A stretch of DNA of 8,723 nt from Clostridiales bacterium (GCA_012522255.1 JAAYKT010000206.1:1-8723); one strand, 5' to 3'. Counted from the stretch's first letter, positions 1-7,001 are shown. The notes: a model not told the origin generated them from the letters alone. A program made the numbers and translations.

Positions 1-1
1 C

Positions 2-70
2 GTAGTAAGCGATGATATAGGTTTCGTTATGTATAACCTTATAGATAATTTCCAGTTGTATTATGGGTAG
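2..70 (+). CDS. Possible 3' end of an upstream gene (partial)
   Basis: From position 2 a frame stays open for 22 codons and stops at TAG 68-70, giving a tail that ends in FQLYYG. The other two plus-strand frames close almost at once. The next gene starts 61 bases later, so a gene ending here would fit the local spacing. The fragment is too short to assign to any family, and an open stretch of this length in AT-rich DNA can occur by chance. It is listed only because it is the sole candidate for the left edge. Confidence 0.22.
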   Translation, partial: VVSDDIGFVMYNLIDNFQLYYG

Positions 71-88
71 TTTTGCTTCTGGAAATTA
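46..88. repeat. Perfect 10-bp inverted repeat upstream of the surface-protein gene
   Basis: TAATTTCCAG at 46-55 is matched exactly by CTGGAAATTA at 79-88, with 23 bases between. In RNA this would fold as a hairpin, but no T-run follows on either strand, so it is not a standard intrinsic terminator. It lies about 45 bases before the start codon at 132 and overlaps the end of the possible upstream reading frame. It could be a protein-binding site, an mRNA stability hairpin or chance. Confidence 0.4.
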
Positions 89-118
89 GGTAAATAAACT
101 ACTCAAAACATATTATAC

Positions 119-125
119 GAGGAGA
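119..125 (+). promoter_or_regulatory. Ribosome binding site of the SLH-domain gene
   Basis: GAGGAGA lies 6 bases before the ATG at 132 and supports that start. No convincing promoter was found between 1 and 118. TATTAT at 111-116 looks like a -10 box but sits too close to the ribosome binding site and has no good -35 partner. Confidence 0.75.
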
Positions 126-131
126 TAAATT

Positions 132-2258
132 ATGAAAAACTATATTTCATTTTTACTGACAATTATGATCGTACTTTCAAGCATTTTACCCGTAATGGCA
201 GACTCAATGACAACTGATACATCAATAGATTTAAAAAAAGCAATACAAATTGCAAAAAACAGTTTTGATTTAAATACTGAAGGATATGTCTTTACCCATA
301 ATTACAATGAATCACAGGATGGACTCAGTGAGTGGTATTTGAACTGGAATAGAACTAATGACAGTATCAGTGTGTCAGTTGATGCCCATACCGGTGATAT
401 TAACCACATGAGTTTTTGGAAGACTACTTATAATGATCCTCCCAAAATTTCGAAGTTTAAAAGAGAGGATGCCATAAAAGCAGCCGATGAAATACTAAAG
501 AAATTGCAACCGGAAAAATATAAAGAAATGAAACTTATAGTCCCTACGTCACTAAATCCCGGTTATGAATATGACAGCTACAATATTCAATATATAAGAC
601 AGATAAAAGGTGTGGCTTTCCAGGGTAACGGTGTTAATATCGGTATAGATAAAAACACCTTGGAGTTGAAAAATTATAATTTTACCTGGTATAGAGGAGA
701 ATTGCCCGACTCTTCAAAAGCTATTAACCTAACTGAAGGAAAAAAAGCTTTTAATGATAACAGCGAATTAGGTTTAGCTTATATTATAAGATATGATAAT
801 ACAACAAAATTGAACAAAGCCATACTCGTATATAACTTAAAGAACGGCAATATACCAGTAGATGCTATTACAGGTGAATCCATAAAAGACACTTATCACG
901 GTTTTGACAGCATGGCAATGGGTGGGGCCGGCGGTATGGAAATGGCTGAAAATGAAAAAGCAATGACGCCGGAGGAGATAAAGGCCACCGAAGACGTATC
1001 ACAATATATAAGCAAACAAAAAGCTTTGATAATAGGAGAAAAATATGCTCTGATCAATAAAAAGCAAAGTTTATCCTATTCTTCTTTGTATAATTATCGT
1101 GATGGCAGGAACGCACGATGGAATTTTTCGTGGAGCTATGACAATCACAAGGAAGAAGAATATGCTTATTCCAATATTGCAATTGATGCAATTTCAGGTG
1201 AAGTAATAAGCTTTTATAAGGGAGATAGTATTCTTGACCAGTTATACTCTCAGGGCAAACCTAATTATTCCATAGAGCAATGTAAATCATTGGCAGAAAC
1301 TTTCTTAAAAGAAATATCTCCCGATAAGTACACTCAAACTGAGTATAAAAGTAGTGAAAACGAAAATACAGATAAGCCTAGAAATTATCAGTTCAATTAT
1401 GAAAGAAATGTAAATGGCATCCCTTGTATAGGTAATGGTTTAAACGTTACCGTAAGCAACTTAACAGGGGAAATAATCAGTTATAACAACAATTGGAACG
1501 ATATAGAATTTCCCAAACCCTTAAATACCCTTTCCCTTTCAGATGCCTATACGGAATTGTATAAAAATGTAAACTTTCAACTTCAGTATATTAATCATTA
1601 TGATTATGAACTAAAAACATCTAAAAATACGGTAAGACTGGTGTATGTTTTTGATGGTTTTTCCGGCATGATTGATCCAAAAACAGGATTAGGGCTTGAT
1701 TATAACGGCGAAATTGTAAAGGATAAAGATGTAGGAACTTTTGAAGACATCAAAGGACACTGGGCTGAAAGTGATATTCTTGCTCTTGTAGAAGTCGGTA
1801 TATTAAATACTGAAACGAGAAAATTCTTCCCAAATGAAAAAATCAAGCAAAAAGATTTCATAAAAATACTTTTAAATTCACTGCAGCCTTATTATAATAT
1901 ATTGCCACTTTCCTTAAAAAGTGAAATGTCTGATGAGGATTATGAAAAATATTATGAACAGGCAATATCAAGGAAGATAATCAGTGAAGAAGAGAAAAAT
2001 CTAAATAGTGAGGTGTCAAGAATAGAAGGGGCAAAAATGTTTGTAAATGCAATGGACTTGGCATACTTAGCTAAAAAGTACGAAATATTCAGCATAAATT
2101 TTAATGATAGAGATAATATTCCCGATGAATTAAAGGGTTATGTCGCAATAGTATCGGGACTCGAAATTATGACGGGCAACAATGAGTGCTTCTATCCATC
2201 CGGAGCCATAACAAATGCGGAAACTTCCTCCATGATAGTAAAGTTTCTTACTAGATAA
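132..2258 (+). CDS. Secreted YcdB/YcdC-repeat protein with C-terminal SLH domains
   Basis: This 708-residue protein is predicted to be exported and held on the cell wall. Residues 1-23 form a signal peptide: a Lys near the start, a hydrophobic core, and a likely cut after VMA. Two long repeats follow, at about 35-260 and 295-535. Each carries beta-rich PepSY-like units of the form 'D-x-x-[ST]-G-[DE]-[IV]', for example DAHTGDI and DAISGEV. The repeats align at LQPEKY versus ISPDKY and at GNGVNIGID versus GNGLNVTVS, which matches the YcdB/YcdC repeated domain known from Bacilli and Clostridia. From F537 (FEDIKGHW) to the end there are three SLH-like modules, the middle one poorly conserved. SLH modules bind pyruvylated secondary cell-wall polymers. 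The function of YcdB-type repeats is unknown; PepSY-like folds are sometimes linked to protease inhibition. The short MAMGGAGGMEMAE stretch near residue 260 is probably a linker between the repeats. The gene appears monocistronic, with its own terminator. Confidence 0.87.
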   Translation: MKNYISFLLTIMIVLSSILPVMADSMTTDTSIDLKKAIQIAKNSFDLNTEGYVFTHNYNESQDGLSEWYLNWNRTNDSISVSVDAHTGDINHMSFWKTTYNDPPKISKFKREDAIKAADEILKKLQPEKYKEMKLIVPTSLNPGYEYDSYNIQYIRQIKGVAFQGNGVNIGIDKNTLELKNYNFTWYRGELPDSSKAINLTEGKKAFNDNSELGLAYIIRYDNTTKLNKAILVYNLKNGNIPVDAITGESIKDTYHGFDSMAMGGAGGMEMAENEKAMTPEEIKATEDVSQYISKQKALIIGEKYALINKKQSLSYSSLYNYRDGRNARWNFSWSYDNHKEEEYAYSNIAIDAISGEVISFYKGDSILDQLYSQGKPNYSIEQCKSLAETFLKEISPDKYTQTEYKSSENENTDKPRNYQFNYERNVNGIPCIGNGLNVTVSNLTGEIISYNNNWNDIEFPKPLNTLSLSDAYTELYKNVNFQLQYINHYDYELKTSKNTVRLVYVFDGFSGMIDPKTGLGLDYNGEIVKDKDVGTFEDIKGHWAESDILALVEVGILNTETRKFFPNEKIKQKDFIKILLNSLQPYYNILPLSLKSEMSDEDYEKYYEQAISRKIISEEEKNLNSEVSRIEGAKMFVNAMDLAYLAKKYEIFSINFNDRDNIPDELKGYVAIVSGLEIMTGNNECFYPSGAITNAETSSMIVKFLTR

Positions 2259-2288
2259 GTAAAATTAGAATTAAATATACCCTTAATT

Positions 2289-2323
2289 AAAAACAGATGT
2301 CTTGCTAATCGGCATCTGTTTTT
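2289..2323 (+). terminator. Rho-independent terminator, probably bidirectional
   Basis: AAAACAGATGTC pairs with GGCATCTGTTTT (about 13 bp including one T-G wobble) around a 9-base loop at 2302-2310, and the right arm runs into a T-tract. It lies 31 bases after the stop of the SLH gene. Read on the minus strand the stem also ends in TTTTTAATT, so it could stop read-through from the minus-strand operon as well. Confidence 0.88.
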
Positions 2324-2411
2324 AAGTTTACTTTATAAAACATTTTAATGAATCTTCATGCAATACTTAAACTTTACTTATATCACCAAGACCTTTAGCA
2401 ATAATGACTAA

Positions 2412-2442
2412 ACAATTTTTTTTTGCGCATAATAAAAATTGT
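2412..2442. repeat. AT-rich 9-bp inverted repeat before the small gene
   Basis: ACAATTTTT at 2412-2420 matches AAAAATTGT at 2434-2442 exactly, with a 13-base loop containing TGCGCA. It ends 16 bases before the GTG at 2459. It could act as an operator or a 5' leader hairpin; low complexity makes chance a real alternative. The rest of 2324-2411 is AT-rich, with no promoter that can be called with confidence (TTTACT at 2373-2378 is a weak -35 candidate). Confidence 0.35.
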
Positions 2443-2458
2443 AAAGTTTTAGAATGGA

Positions 2459-2656
2459 GTGATTTGTACGTCTGAACAATACTTTTTAGAAAAATGCATG
2501 GTTACTGCTGAGGATGCCAAAGCAAGTTTTTCAAGCATGTCAAATTTAGACTTAGACCAACAGACAAAACAAGCATATAAAGGTATGATGGAAGATATGG
2601 GAAAACATATTGAGTTTCTTAATAATAGACTCAATTACCTTATAGAAAATGGATAA
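2459..2656 (+). CDS. Small acidic helical protein, DUF1657-like
   Basis: This 65-codon gene encodes a small protein predicted to be almost entirely alpha-helical, with no signal peptide or membrane segment. The central and C-terminal part (AKASF, then QTKQAYKGMMEDM, then IEFLNNRLNYLI) resembles the DUF1657 family of short Firmicutes proteins, often found near sporulation genes such as spoVA. The match rests on pattern and length only. The start is uncertain: GTG at 2459 has no usable ribosome binding site before it, whereas GGAG at 2456-2459 sits 8 bases before an in-frame ACG at 2468, which would give a protein beginning (M)SEQYFLEKC. The next in-frame ATG (2498) has no binding site. The gene stands alone and its stop is 4 bases from the stop of the convergent operon. 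A minus-strand frame over the same bases is considered its shadow. Confidence 0.6.
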   Translation: MICTSEQYFLEKCMVTAEDAKASFSSMSNLDLDQQTKQAYKGMMEDMGKHIEFLNNRLNYLIENG

Positions 2657-2660
2657 AGAA

Positions 2661-3260
2661 CTAAATTGATAAGTACCGGCATACCGTATTATAATCATTT
2701 GGGGTATCTACATCCATAAGTATACCTTCGTCACTGATCTCTATTGTAATGAACCCGTAGTCATTGATAAAATCCCTTAAGCTATGGTAATTGGCATTCG
2801 TACATATCTTATCAATCAATTTGCCATTAATAAGAACAGGATGTCCCCTTTTGCCTTTATATGTTGGAATTATTACATCACCACCTATTGCTGACATATC
2901 TTTGTATACCCGACTTTGAATTGCCGGATAATCTCCCGGCGTCAGGAAAAATCTGTCGCCTTTTATATATTCTATACCTTTTTTAACTGAACTGAACATC
3001 CCGTTTTCATAATTTTCATTAATTATAAGACTTACATTTTTATATTTAACGATTATAGGATGGATGTCTTCTGCTTTATGTCCGCCCACCACAATAATTT
3101 TTGAACATATATCATACATATTTTCTATGCATCTTGCTAATAAAGGTTTCCCGTTTACTTGCATAGTCATCTTATTGGTACCTGCACGCCTCGAAAACCC
3201 TGCAGCCAGAATGATCCCTTCAACTGTTTTGTTGCCTGTGTTAAAGTTATTATTACTCAC
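2661..3260 (-). CDS. MocA-like molybdenum cofactor nucleotidyltransferase
   Basis: This 199-residue protein belongs to the MobA/MocA nucleotidyltransferases. These transfer a nucleotide from CTP or GTP to Mo-molybdopterin, giving the dinucleotide cofactor used by molybdenum hydroxylases. Visible motifs are the nucleotide-binding loop LAAGFSRRAGTNK (18-30), NYENGMFSSVKKG (83-95), the metal-binding TPGDYP (107-112, Asp110), RGHPV (138-142) and MDVDTPNDY (182-190). LAAG rather than LAGG is typical of MocA, which uses CTP, so a molybdopterin cytosine dinucleotide product is likely. The start is GTG and overlaps the TGA of the 2Fe-2S subunit gene (GTGA). There is no ribosome binding site before it, which points to translational coupling. 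As the last gene of the operon it would mature the cofactor for the enzyme encoded upstream. The usual Met or Phe of the R-[MF]-G loop is Ala26 here. Confidence 0.87.
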   Translation of the reverse strand: MSNNNFNTGNKTVEGIILAAGFSRRAGTNKMTMQVNGKPLLARCIENMYDICSKIIVVGGHKAEDIHPIIVKYKNVSLIINENYENGMFSSVKKGIEYIKGDRFFLTPGDYPAIQSRVYKDMSAIGGDVIIPTYKGKRGHPVLINGKLIDKICTNANYHSLRDFINDYGFITIEISDEGILMDVDTPNDYNTVCRYLSI

Positions 3261-3724
3261 TGCTGTGTTATAACCGTTTTTATTGCGCTAAAAATTTCCT
3301 GATAACTTGTGCATCTGCAAATGTTGGATTCTAACCATTCTTCTATCATTTCATCAGTTGCCTTCGGATGTATGGTTGCCAATGCATGACCATTCAATAT
3401 CATCCCCGGAGTACAATAACCACACTGTATCGCAAATTTATCAATAAAAGCCTGTTGCATAGGTACACCTCTGAGGCCTTCTATGGAGGTTATCTCATGA
3501 CCAACAGCCTCAACGGCCAGTGTAAGGCAAGCTTTGGCAGGCCATCCGTCTATCAAAACAGTGCAACTGTCACAATCACCGTTTCCGCAGCTATTTTTTG
3601 TGCCGGTTAACCCCAGCTTTTCACGAATAACATATAAGAGAGTATCCGCAGGTCTTACCATTACACTTTTTTGTTCACCATTAATGCTTAATTCTATGAC
3701 ACTTAAGCCGAATATTTCCAACAT
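3257..3724 (-). CDS. 2Fe-2S subunit of a xanthine dehydrogenase-family hydroxylase
   Basis: This 155-residue protein is the small electron-transfer subunit of a molybdenum hydroxylase, passing electrons from the Mo centre to FAD. It carries all eight expected cysteines. The plant-ferredoxin-type cluster is bound by C46, C51, C54 and C66 (SCGNGDCDSC onward). The second cluster, in the helical domain, is bound by C101, C104, C136 and C138 (QCGYCTPGM and NICRCTSY). Length matches the family (about 150-165). ATG at 3722-3724 shares one base with the TAA of the FAD subunit gene (TAATG) and is preceded by GGAGGTG at 3732-3738. The 3' end overlaps the MocA-like gene by 4 bases. Cytoplasmic, no signal peptide. 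Equivalent subunits are XdhC, PucE, CoxS and NdhS; the substrate cannot be told from this subunit. Confidence 0.95.
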   Translation of the reverse strand: MLEIFGLSVIELSINGEQKSVMVRPADTLLYVIREKLGLTGTKNSCGNGDCDSCTVLIDGWPAKACLTLAVEAVGHEITSIEGLRGVPMQQAFIDKFAIQCGYCTPGMILNGHALATIHPKATDEMIEEWLESNICRCTSYQEIFSAIKTVITQQ

Positions 3725-4530
3725 TAATTTACACCTCCATATCTTTCATACATTTCAGTCAGTACATTATTTGTAACAAACCGCCTATATTCGGCAGATC
3801 CCAATATATCATTTACTATTGGTCGGGCTATATTTGACATAACGTTGCGTGCATTATCATTTAAGTCGGAGACAACCTTAAAAGGATGAGAACACAGACC
3901 GCTAAATGCTATCCGTAATTTTTCTTTTGTTTTAATTGATGCGATAGTAATTAAAGGATAATCTATTTTTTCCTGTTTCGTTTTTTTGGCATGATAATAA
4001 GGAAGGCCAATATAATCATTATTTATAGTGACCTTAACCAAAAACTCCTCTCCTTGCAGCAAAGGGTCCGTGCTAAAAATATCACTTAACGGCTTTGTTG
4101 AAATCCCATTTTTACCGGCTATGACACCCGTGCTGTCGGTTAAAATTAGTGGCAATAGGGCTTCTTTGTATGGTATTCTTCCAAAAATATTTCCACCTAA
4201 GGTTATCATATTGCGAGCTGTATGTTCAGCTATTCTTCTGCAAACGGAACTCATTAATGGAAACTTATTGTAATCGCAGATTTTTGTCAAACTCACAGCG
4301 GCTCCTATTTCCAAATTTCCGCTTTTCAGTTCGTATACATTGCATTCAGGTATACTTTTTATATCTATTACAGCATTGAAGTGTATTTGTTTTGCTCTTG
4401 ACAAACTGATTATCTCAGTACCACCGGAAAAATATATTACCGATTTGCCTTCACCCGTTGCCTTTTCATATGCTTTTATTGCCTCTTCTATGGTATTCGG
4501 CCTATAATAATCAAAATTAAAGGAAATCAT
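3724..4530 (-). CDS. FAD-binding subunit of a xanthine dehydrogenase-family hydroxylase
   Basis: This 268-residue protein is the flavin subunit, which takes electrons from the 2Fe-2S clusters and passes them to an outside acceptor such as NAD+ or ferredoxin. The N-terminal domain has the family hallmarks FSGGTEI (34-40, usually GGTDL) and RNMITLGGNI (106-115), both of which contact FAD. The C-terminal third, ending in EYRRFVTNNVL, resembles the CO dehydrogenase flavoprotein C-terminal domain. The start at 4530 is preferred over an upstream in-frame ATG at 4557: GGGGGTGA (4535-4542) lies 4 bases before it, it forms an ATGA overlap with the large-subunit gene, and MISFNFDYYRP is the normal family N-terminus. 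Starting at 4557 would overlap the large-subunit gene by 31 bases. It is slightly shorter than many homologues (280-300). Confidence 0.93.
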   Translation of the reverse strand: MISFNFDYYRPNTIEEAIKAYEKATGEGKSVIYFSGGTEIISLSRAKQIHFNAVIDIKSIPECNVYELKSGNLEIGAAVSLTKICDYNKFPLMSSVCRRIAEHTARNMITLGGNIFGRIPYKEALLPLILTDSTGVIAGKNGISTKPLSDIFSTDPLLQGEEFLVKVTINNDYIGLPYYHAKKTKQEKIDYPLITIASIKTKEKLRIAFSGLCSHPFKVVSDLNDNARNVMSNIARPIVNDILGSAEYRRFVTNNVLTEMYERYGGVN

Positions 4531-6863
4531 TTTTTCACCCCCGTCGCAGTTTTCCATATTAATTCCGGTGTTAACGGAAATTGATTAAGGTCGCCATTTA
4601 TAGCTGTTGACAAACAATTTAAGAGGGCAGCCGGAATACCCACAAGCCCATGTTCACCCAAGCCTCTGGCTCCATATGGCCCATCCAGTTCCGGTGTTTC
4701 TACAAATTCCACAACGTATTCCGGTTCCTGTGCAAAACGTATAGGTTTATATGTGCGTAGATTTGGGTTTAAGATGATTCCATTTTCATCACTGAGAAAA
4801 GCCTCTCTACTTGCAAGACTCAAACCCATTGATATTCCACCCATCGTTACACTTTTTGCCGTGGATGGATTTATAATCGTGCCTGCATCAATAACCGAAG
4901 ATGCTTTCGTTATTTTATAACTGTAGTCTTTTTTGTTAAACTCCACTTCGACAGCCTGTGCACCCACAGTCCATAGTGGACCCGGTTTACCTTTTCCCGT
5001 TTTTTCATCTATTCCGCTCAAGAGTTTCATAATATAGCTTCCACGGCCTATAATCTGACCACCTATTGAGTTCCCGTTGGGATACTTATATCCGTGAATA
5101 ACCTCTGTAATATCAACAAATTTCTTTGGATTATCTATCATAAAAACCTTCCCGCCGGCAACATCAAGATCCTTTGCCGGGCATCTAAGTACTATGGAAG
5201 ATATTTCTTTTAATTGCCTTATCACGTCATCAGCGGCATCTATAACCGCATTTCCTACCATAAAGGTTGAGCTGCTGGCAACAGTTTTCCAATGCTCCGG
5301 ATTGGTATCGGTGTCTATTTCCACTGTGACATTAATCCTTTTTACATCCAATTTTAGTTTTTCTGCTAATATTTGAGCTAACACAGTTTTGGAGCCCTGC
5401 CCGAGTTCTGCGACACCAATACTGAGGTTTGCATATCCATCAGGTGAAAAGGTTATTATTGCACCCGAAGCTGCATCCGGCGGAGTGCTTGATGTTTTCC
5501 AAAAACATGCTATTCCTTTTGACCTCAATCTATCTTTATCAATATCAATTTTTTCTCCCTCATCCCATTTTATTATTTCCTTTAACCTCGCCAAACACTG
5601 ACTCAGATTTCCTATGTTACTTTGTGTCAATGAGGATTGTGTGGGGGTAGTATCTCCCGACACAACAACATTTTTCAATCTCAATTCGAATTTATCCATT
5701 CCAATGGTATTTGCCAATTTGTCTATCGCTCTTTCTATCACAGCCGTGAATTCAGAATGTCCGAATCCCCTAAATGATACAACATAGGGATGATTCGTAT
5801 ATACACATATAGAATCGCACCATACATTATCAATACTATAGGGACCCGTACAATCGCAAGCCATAGATTTCGTCATAACAGCACCCATATCGGAGTAAGC
5901 CCCGGAATCAACTAAATATGTGATCTCAGCGGCTTTGATTTTACCATCCTTTTTGGCACCCAATTTTACCTTTGCTTCGAGGCCTATTCGACAAGGCGAA
6001 CTGATCATGTCTTCCTCTCTGGTATTAATTAAAATTACCTGCCTGCCGCCTACCTCTTTTGAAGCAAGATACGCTATCATTTCCAGTTGAACGGCTGCCT
6101 TTCCCCCAAAGGCACCGCCAACAAAAGGTGTATGCACTGTTATTTTTCCTGCATCGATATTAAAATGGCGGCTCAGTTTCTTCTTTATTATAAAAGTTCC
6201 CTGGGATGTCGAGTGGATAATCACTCGCCCGTCGGGTTTGATTTCAACCTTGGCTGAACGTGTTTCCAATGCCAAATGGTCAGCCTGAGGTAAGACCAGG
6301 GTCTCTTCTACAATTACTTCACTTTCTTCCCAGCCTTTTCCCATGTTTCCTTTTCTTATTTTTACGTGGTTAGCTATATTGGTTCCCGGCTTGGGCAAAC
6401 ACTCTTTCATTATTCTGTAATCCGCCATGTTTTCGTGAACCAAGGTTGCATTTGGTTTTAAAGCATCACCGGGTGAATTTATTACCGGCAACTGCTCATA
6501 CTCAATTTTGATTAATTCTGTTGCCTTTTTCGCCTCATATTCGGTATTGGCAATTACCACTGCCACCGGCTCTCCATAATATCTCACTTTACCTACAGCC
6601 AACGGCGGCCTATCTTCTAAAAAGGTTCCCGTCATGACACCGCCTGCCGACTCTCCTGTTATAATTCCCTGCACCCCGGGGGCTTTTTGTGCTTCTTTAA
6701 TGTCAATACTTTTGATTTTCGCATGAGCATATTGGCTTATCAACATTTTGCAATGTAAAGTATCCGGTGTAATATAATCACTGTTAAATTTAGCTCTGCC
6801 CATTGCCTTATCATAAGCATCTACCCTAATAATCCCTTTACCGACTGCCACTTTTGCATCCAT
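4527..6863 (-). CDS. Molybdopterin-binding large subunit of a xanthine dehydrogenase-family hydroxylase
   Basis: This 778-residue protein is the catalytic subunit, which hydroxylates its substrate at a Mo=O/Mo=S centre using oxygen from water. Residues about 10-120 form the aldehyde oxidase/xanthine dehydrogenase a/b hammerhead domain; the rest is the two-part Mo-binding region. Cofactor motifs are GGAFGGK (249-255), FRGFG (R365), GQG (488-490, Q489) and GARGLGEHG, with Glu737 as the expected catalytic base. ATG at 6863 is preferred over an in-frame ATG at 6881 because GGAGG (6870-6874) sits 6 bases before it and family members begin with a short VGKG segment. It is the first gene of the operon and overlaps the FAD subunit gene by 4 bases. 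There is no in-frame UGA, so it is not a selenoprotein. Substrate is unknown: xanthine, another purine, nicotinate or an aldehyde are all possible. Residues after the FRGFG and GLGE motifs (HS and H) differ from the common PQ and P. Confidence 0.94.
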   Translation of the reverse strand: MDAKVAVGKGIIRVDAYDKAMGRAKFNSDYITPDTLHCKMLISQYAHAKIKSIDIKEAQKAPGVQGIITGESAGGVMTGTFLEDRPPLAVGKVRYYGEPVAVVIANTEYEAKKATELIKIEYEQLPVINSPGDALKPNATLVHENMADYRIMKECLPKPGTNIANHVKIRKGNMGKGWEESEVIVEETLVLPQADHLALETRSAKVEIKPDGRVIIHSTSQGTFIIKKKLSRHFNIDAGKITVHTPFVGGAFGGKAAVQLEMIAYLASKEVGGRQVILINTREEDMISSPCRIGLEAKVKLGAKKDGKIKAAEITYLVDSGAYSDMGAVMTKSMACDCTGPYSIDNVWCDSICVYTNHPYVVSFRGFGHSEFTAVIERAIDKLANTIGMDKFELRLKNVVVSGDTTPTQSSLTQSNIGNLSQCLARLKEIIKWDEGEKIDIDKDRLRSKGIACFWKTSSTPPDAASGAIITFSPDGYANLSIGVAELGQGSKTVLAQILAEKLKLDVKRINVTVEIDTDTNPEHWKTVASSSTFMVGNAVIDAADDVIRQLKEISSIVLRCPAKDLDVAGGKVFMIDNPKKFVDITEVIHGYKYPNGNSIGGQIIGRGSYIMKLLSGIDEKTGKGKPGPLWTVGAQAVEVEFNKKDYSYKITKASSVIDAGTIINPSTAKSVTMGGISMGLSLASREAFLSDENGIILNPNLRTYKPIRFAQEPEYVVEFVETPELDGPYGARGLGEHGLVGIPAALLNCLSTAINGDLNQFPLTPELIWKTATGVKK

Positions 6864-6869
6864 ACAATA

Positions 6870-6874
6870 CCTCC
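6870..6874 (-). promoter_or_regulatory. Ribosome binding site deciding the large-subunit start
   Basis: GGAGG read on the minus strand, 6 bases before ATG 6863-6861. It lies inside the reading frame of the longer alternative that begins at 6881, which itself has no binding site, so the shorter protein is favoured. Confidence 0.8.
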
Positions 6875-6898
6875 GATACATACATTTTTTGACTAATC

Positions 6899-6927
6899 AT
6901 TATACGTTATATTTCCCACTATATGAA
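6899..6927 (-). promoter_or_regulatory. Sigma-A type promoter of the Mo-hydroxylase operon
   Basis: On the minus strand TTCATA (6927-6922, four of six matches to TTGACA) and a perfect TATAAT (6904-6899) are separated by exactly 17 bases. Transcription would start near 6892, leaving a leader of about 28 bases with the ribosome binding site. That is too short for a Moco riboswitch. The 158-base gap to the divergent patatin-like gene has room for a regulator site, but none is obvious. Confidence 0.7.
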
Positions 6928-6971
6928 GAACTATGCAAATCACTAAAGATGCTTACACATATGATTACGGT

Positions 6972-7001
6972 TTTTCATATTAATAAAATAGGCTATATAT
7001 A
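6972..7001 (+). promoter_or_regulatory. Candidate promoter of the patatin-like gene
   Basis: TTTTCA at 6972-6977 is followed after 16 bases by TATATA at 6994-6999, inside the AT-run TATATATATAAAAT. Transcription would begin shortly before the GGGGGG ribosome binding site (7011-7016). The exact -10 register is ambiguous because of the repeated TA steps. Confidence 0.4.

Noticed and set aside
111..116. -10 box TATTAT of the SLH gene
   Set aside because: Transcription would start inside the ribosome binding site and no matching -35 is present.
2449..2634. Minus-strand frame of 61 codons opposite the small gene
   Set aside because: Composition is typical of an antisense shadow, it has no ribosome binding site, and the plus-strand frame has family-like helical features.
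2609..2635. Intrinsic terminator for the minus-strand operon
   Set aside because: The stem is only 7 AT-rich base pairs with a 13-base loop and no proper T-run; it also lies in a coding region.
3064..3776. Several 69-81 codon plus-strand frames inside the operon
   Set aside because: They are antisense to genes with intact family motifs, and overlap one another in different frames.
4527..6863. Selenium-dependent (selenoprotein) hydroxylase
   Set aside because: The reading frame has no internal UGA. A labile selenium cofactor cannot be excluded, but its marker genes are not in the window.
6864..6892. Moco riboswitch in the leader of the Mo-hydroxylase operon
   Set aside because: The predicted leader is about 28 bases, far too short for the Moco RNA motif, and no such fold is visible.
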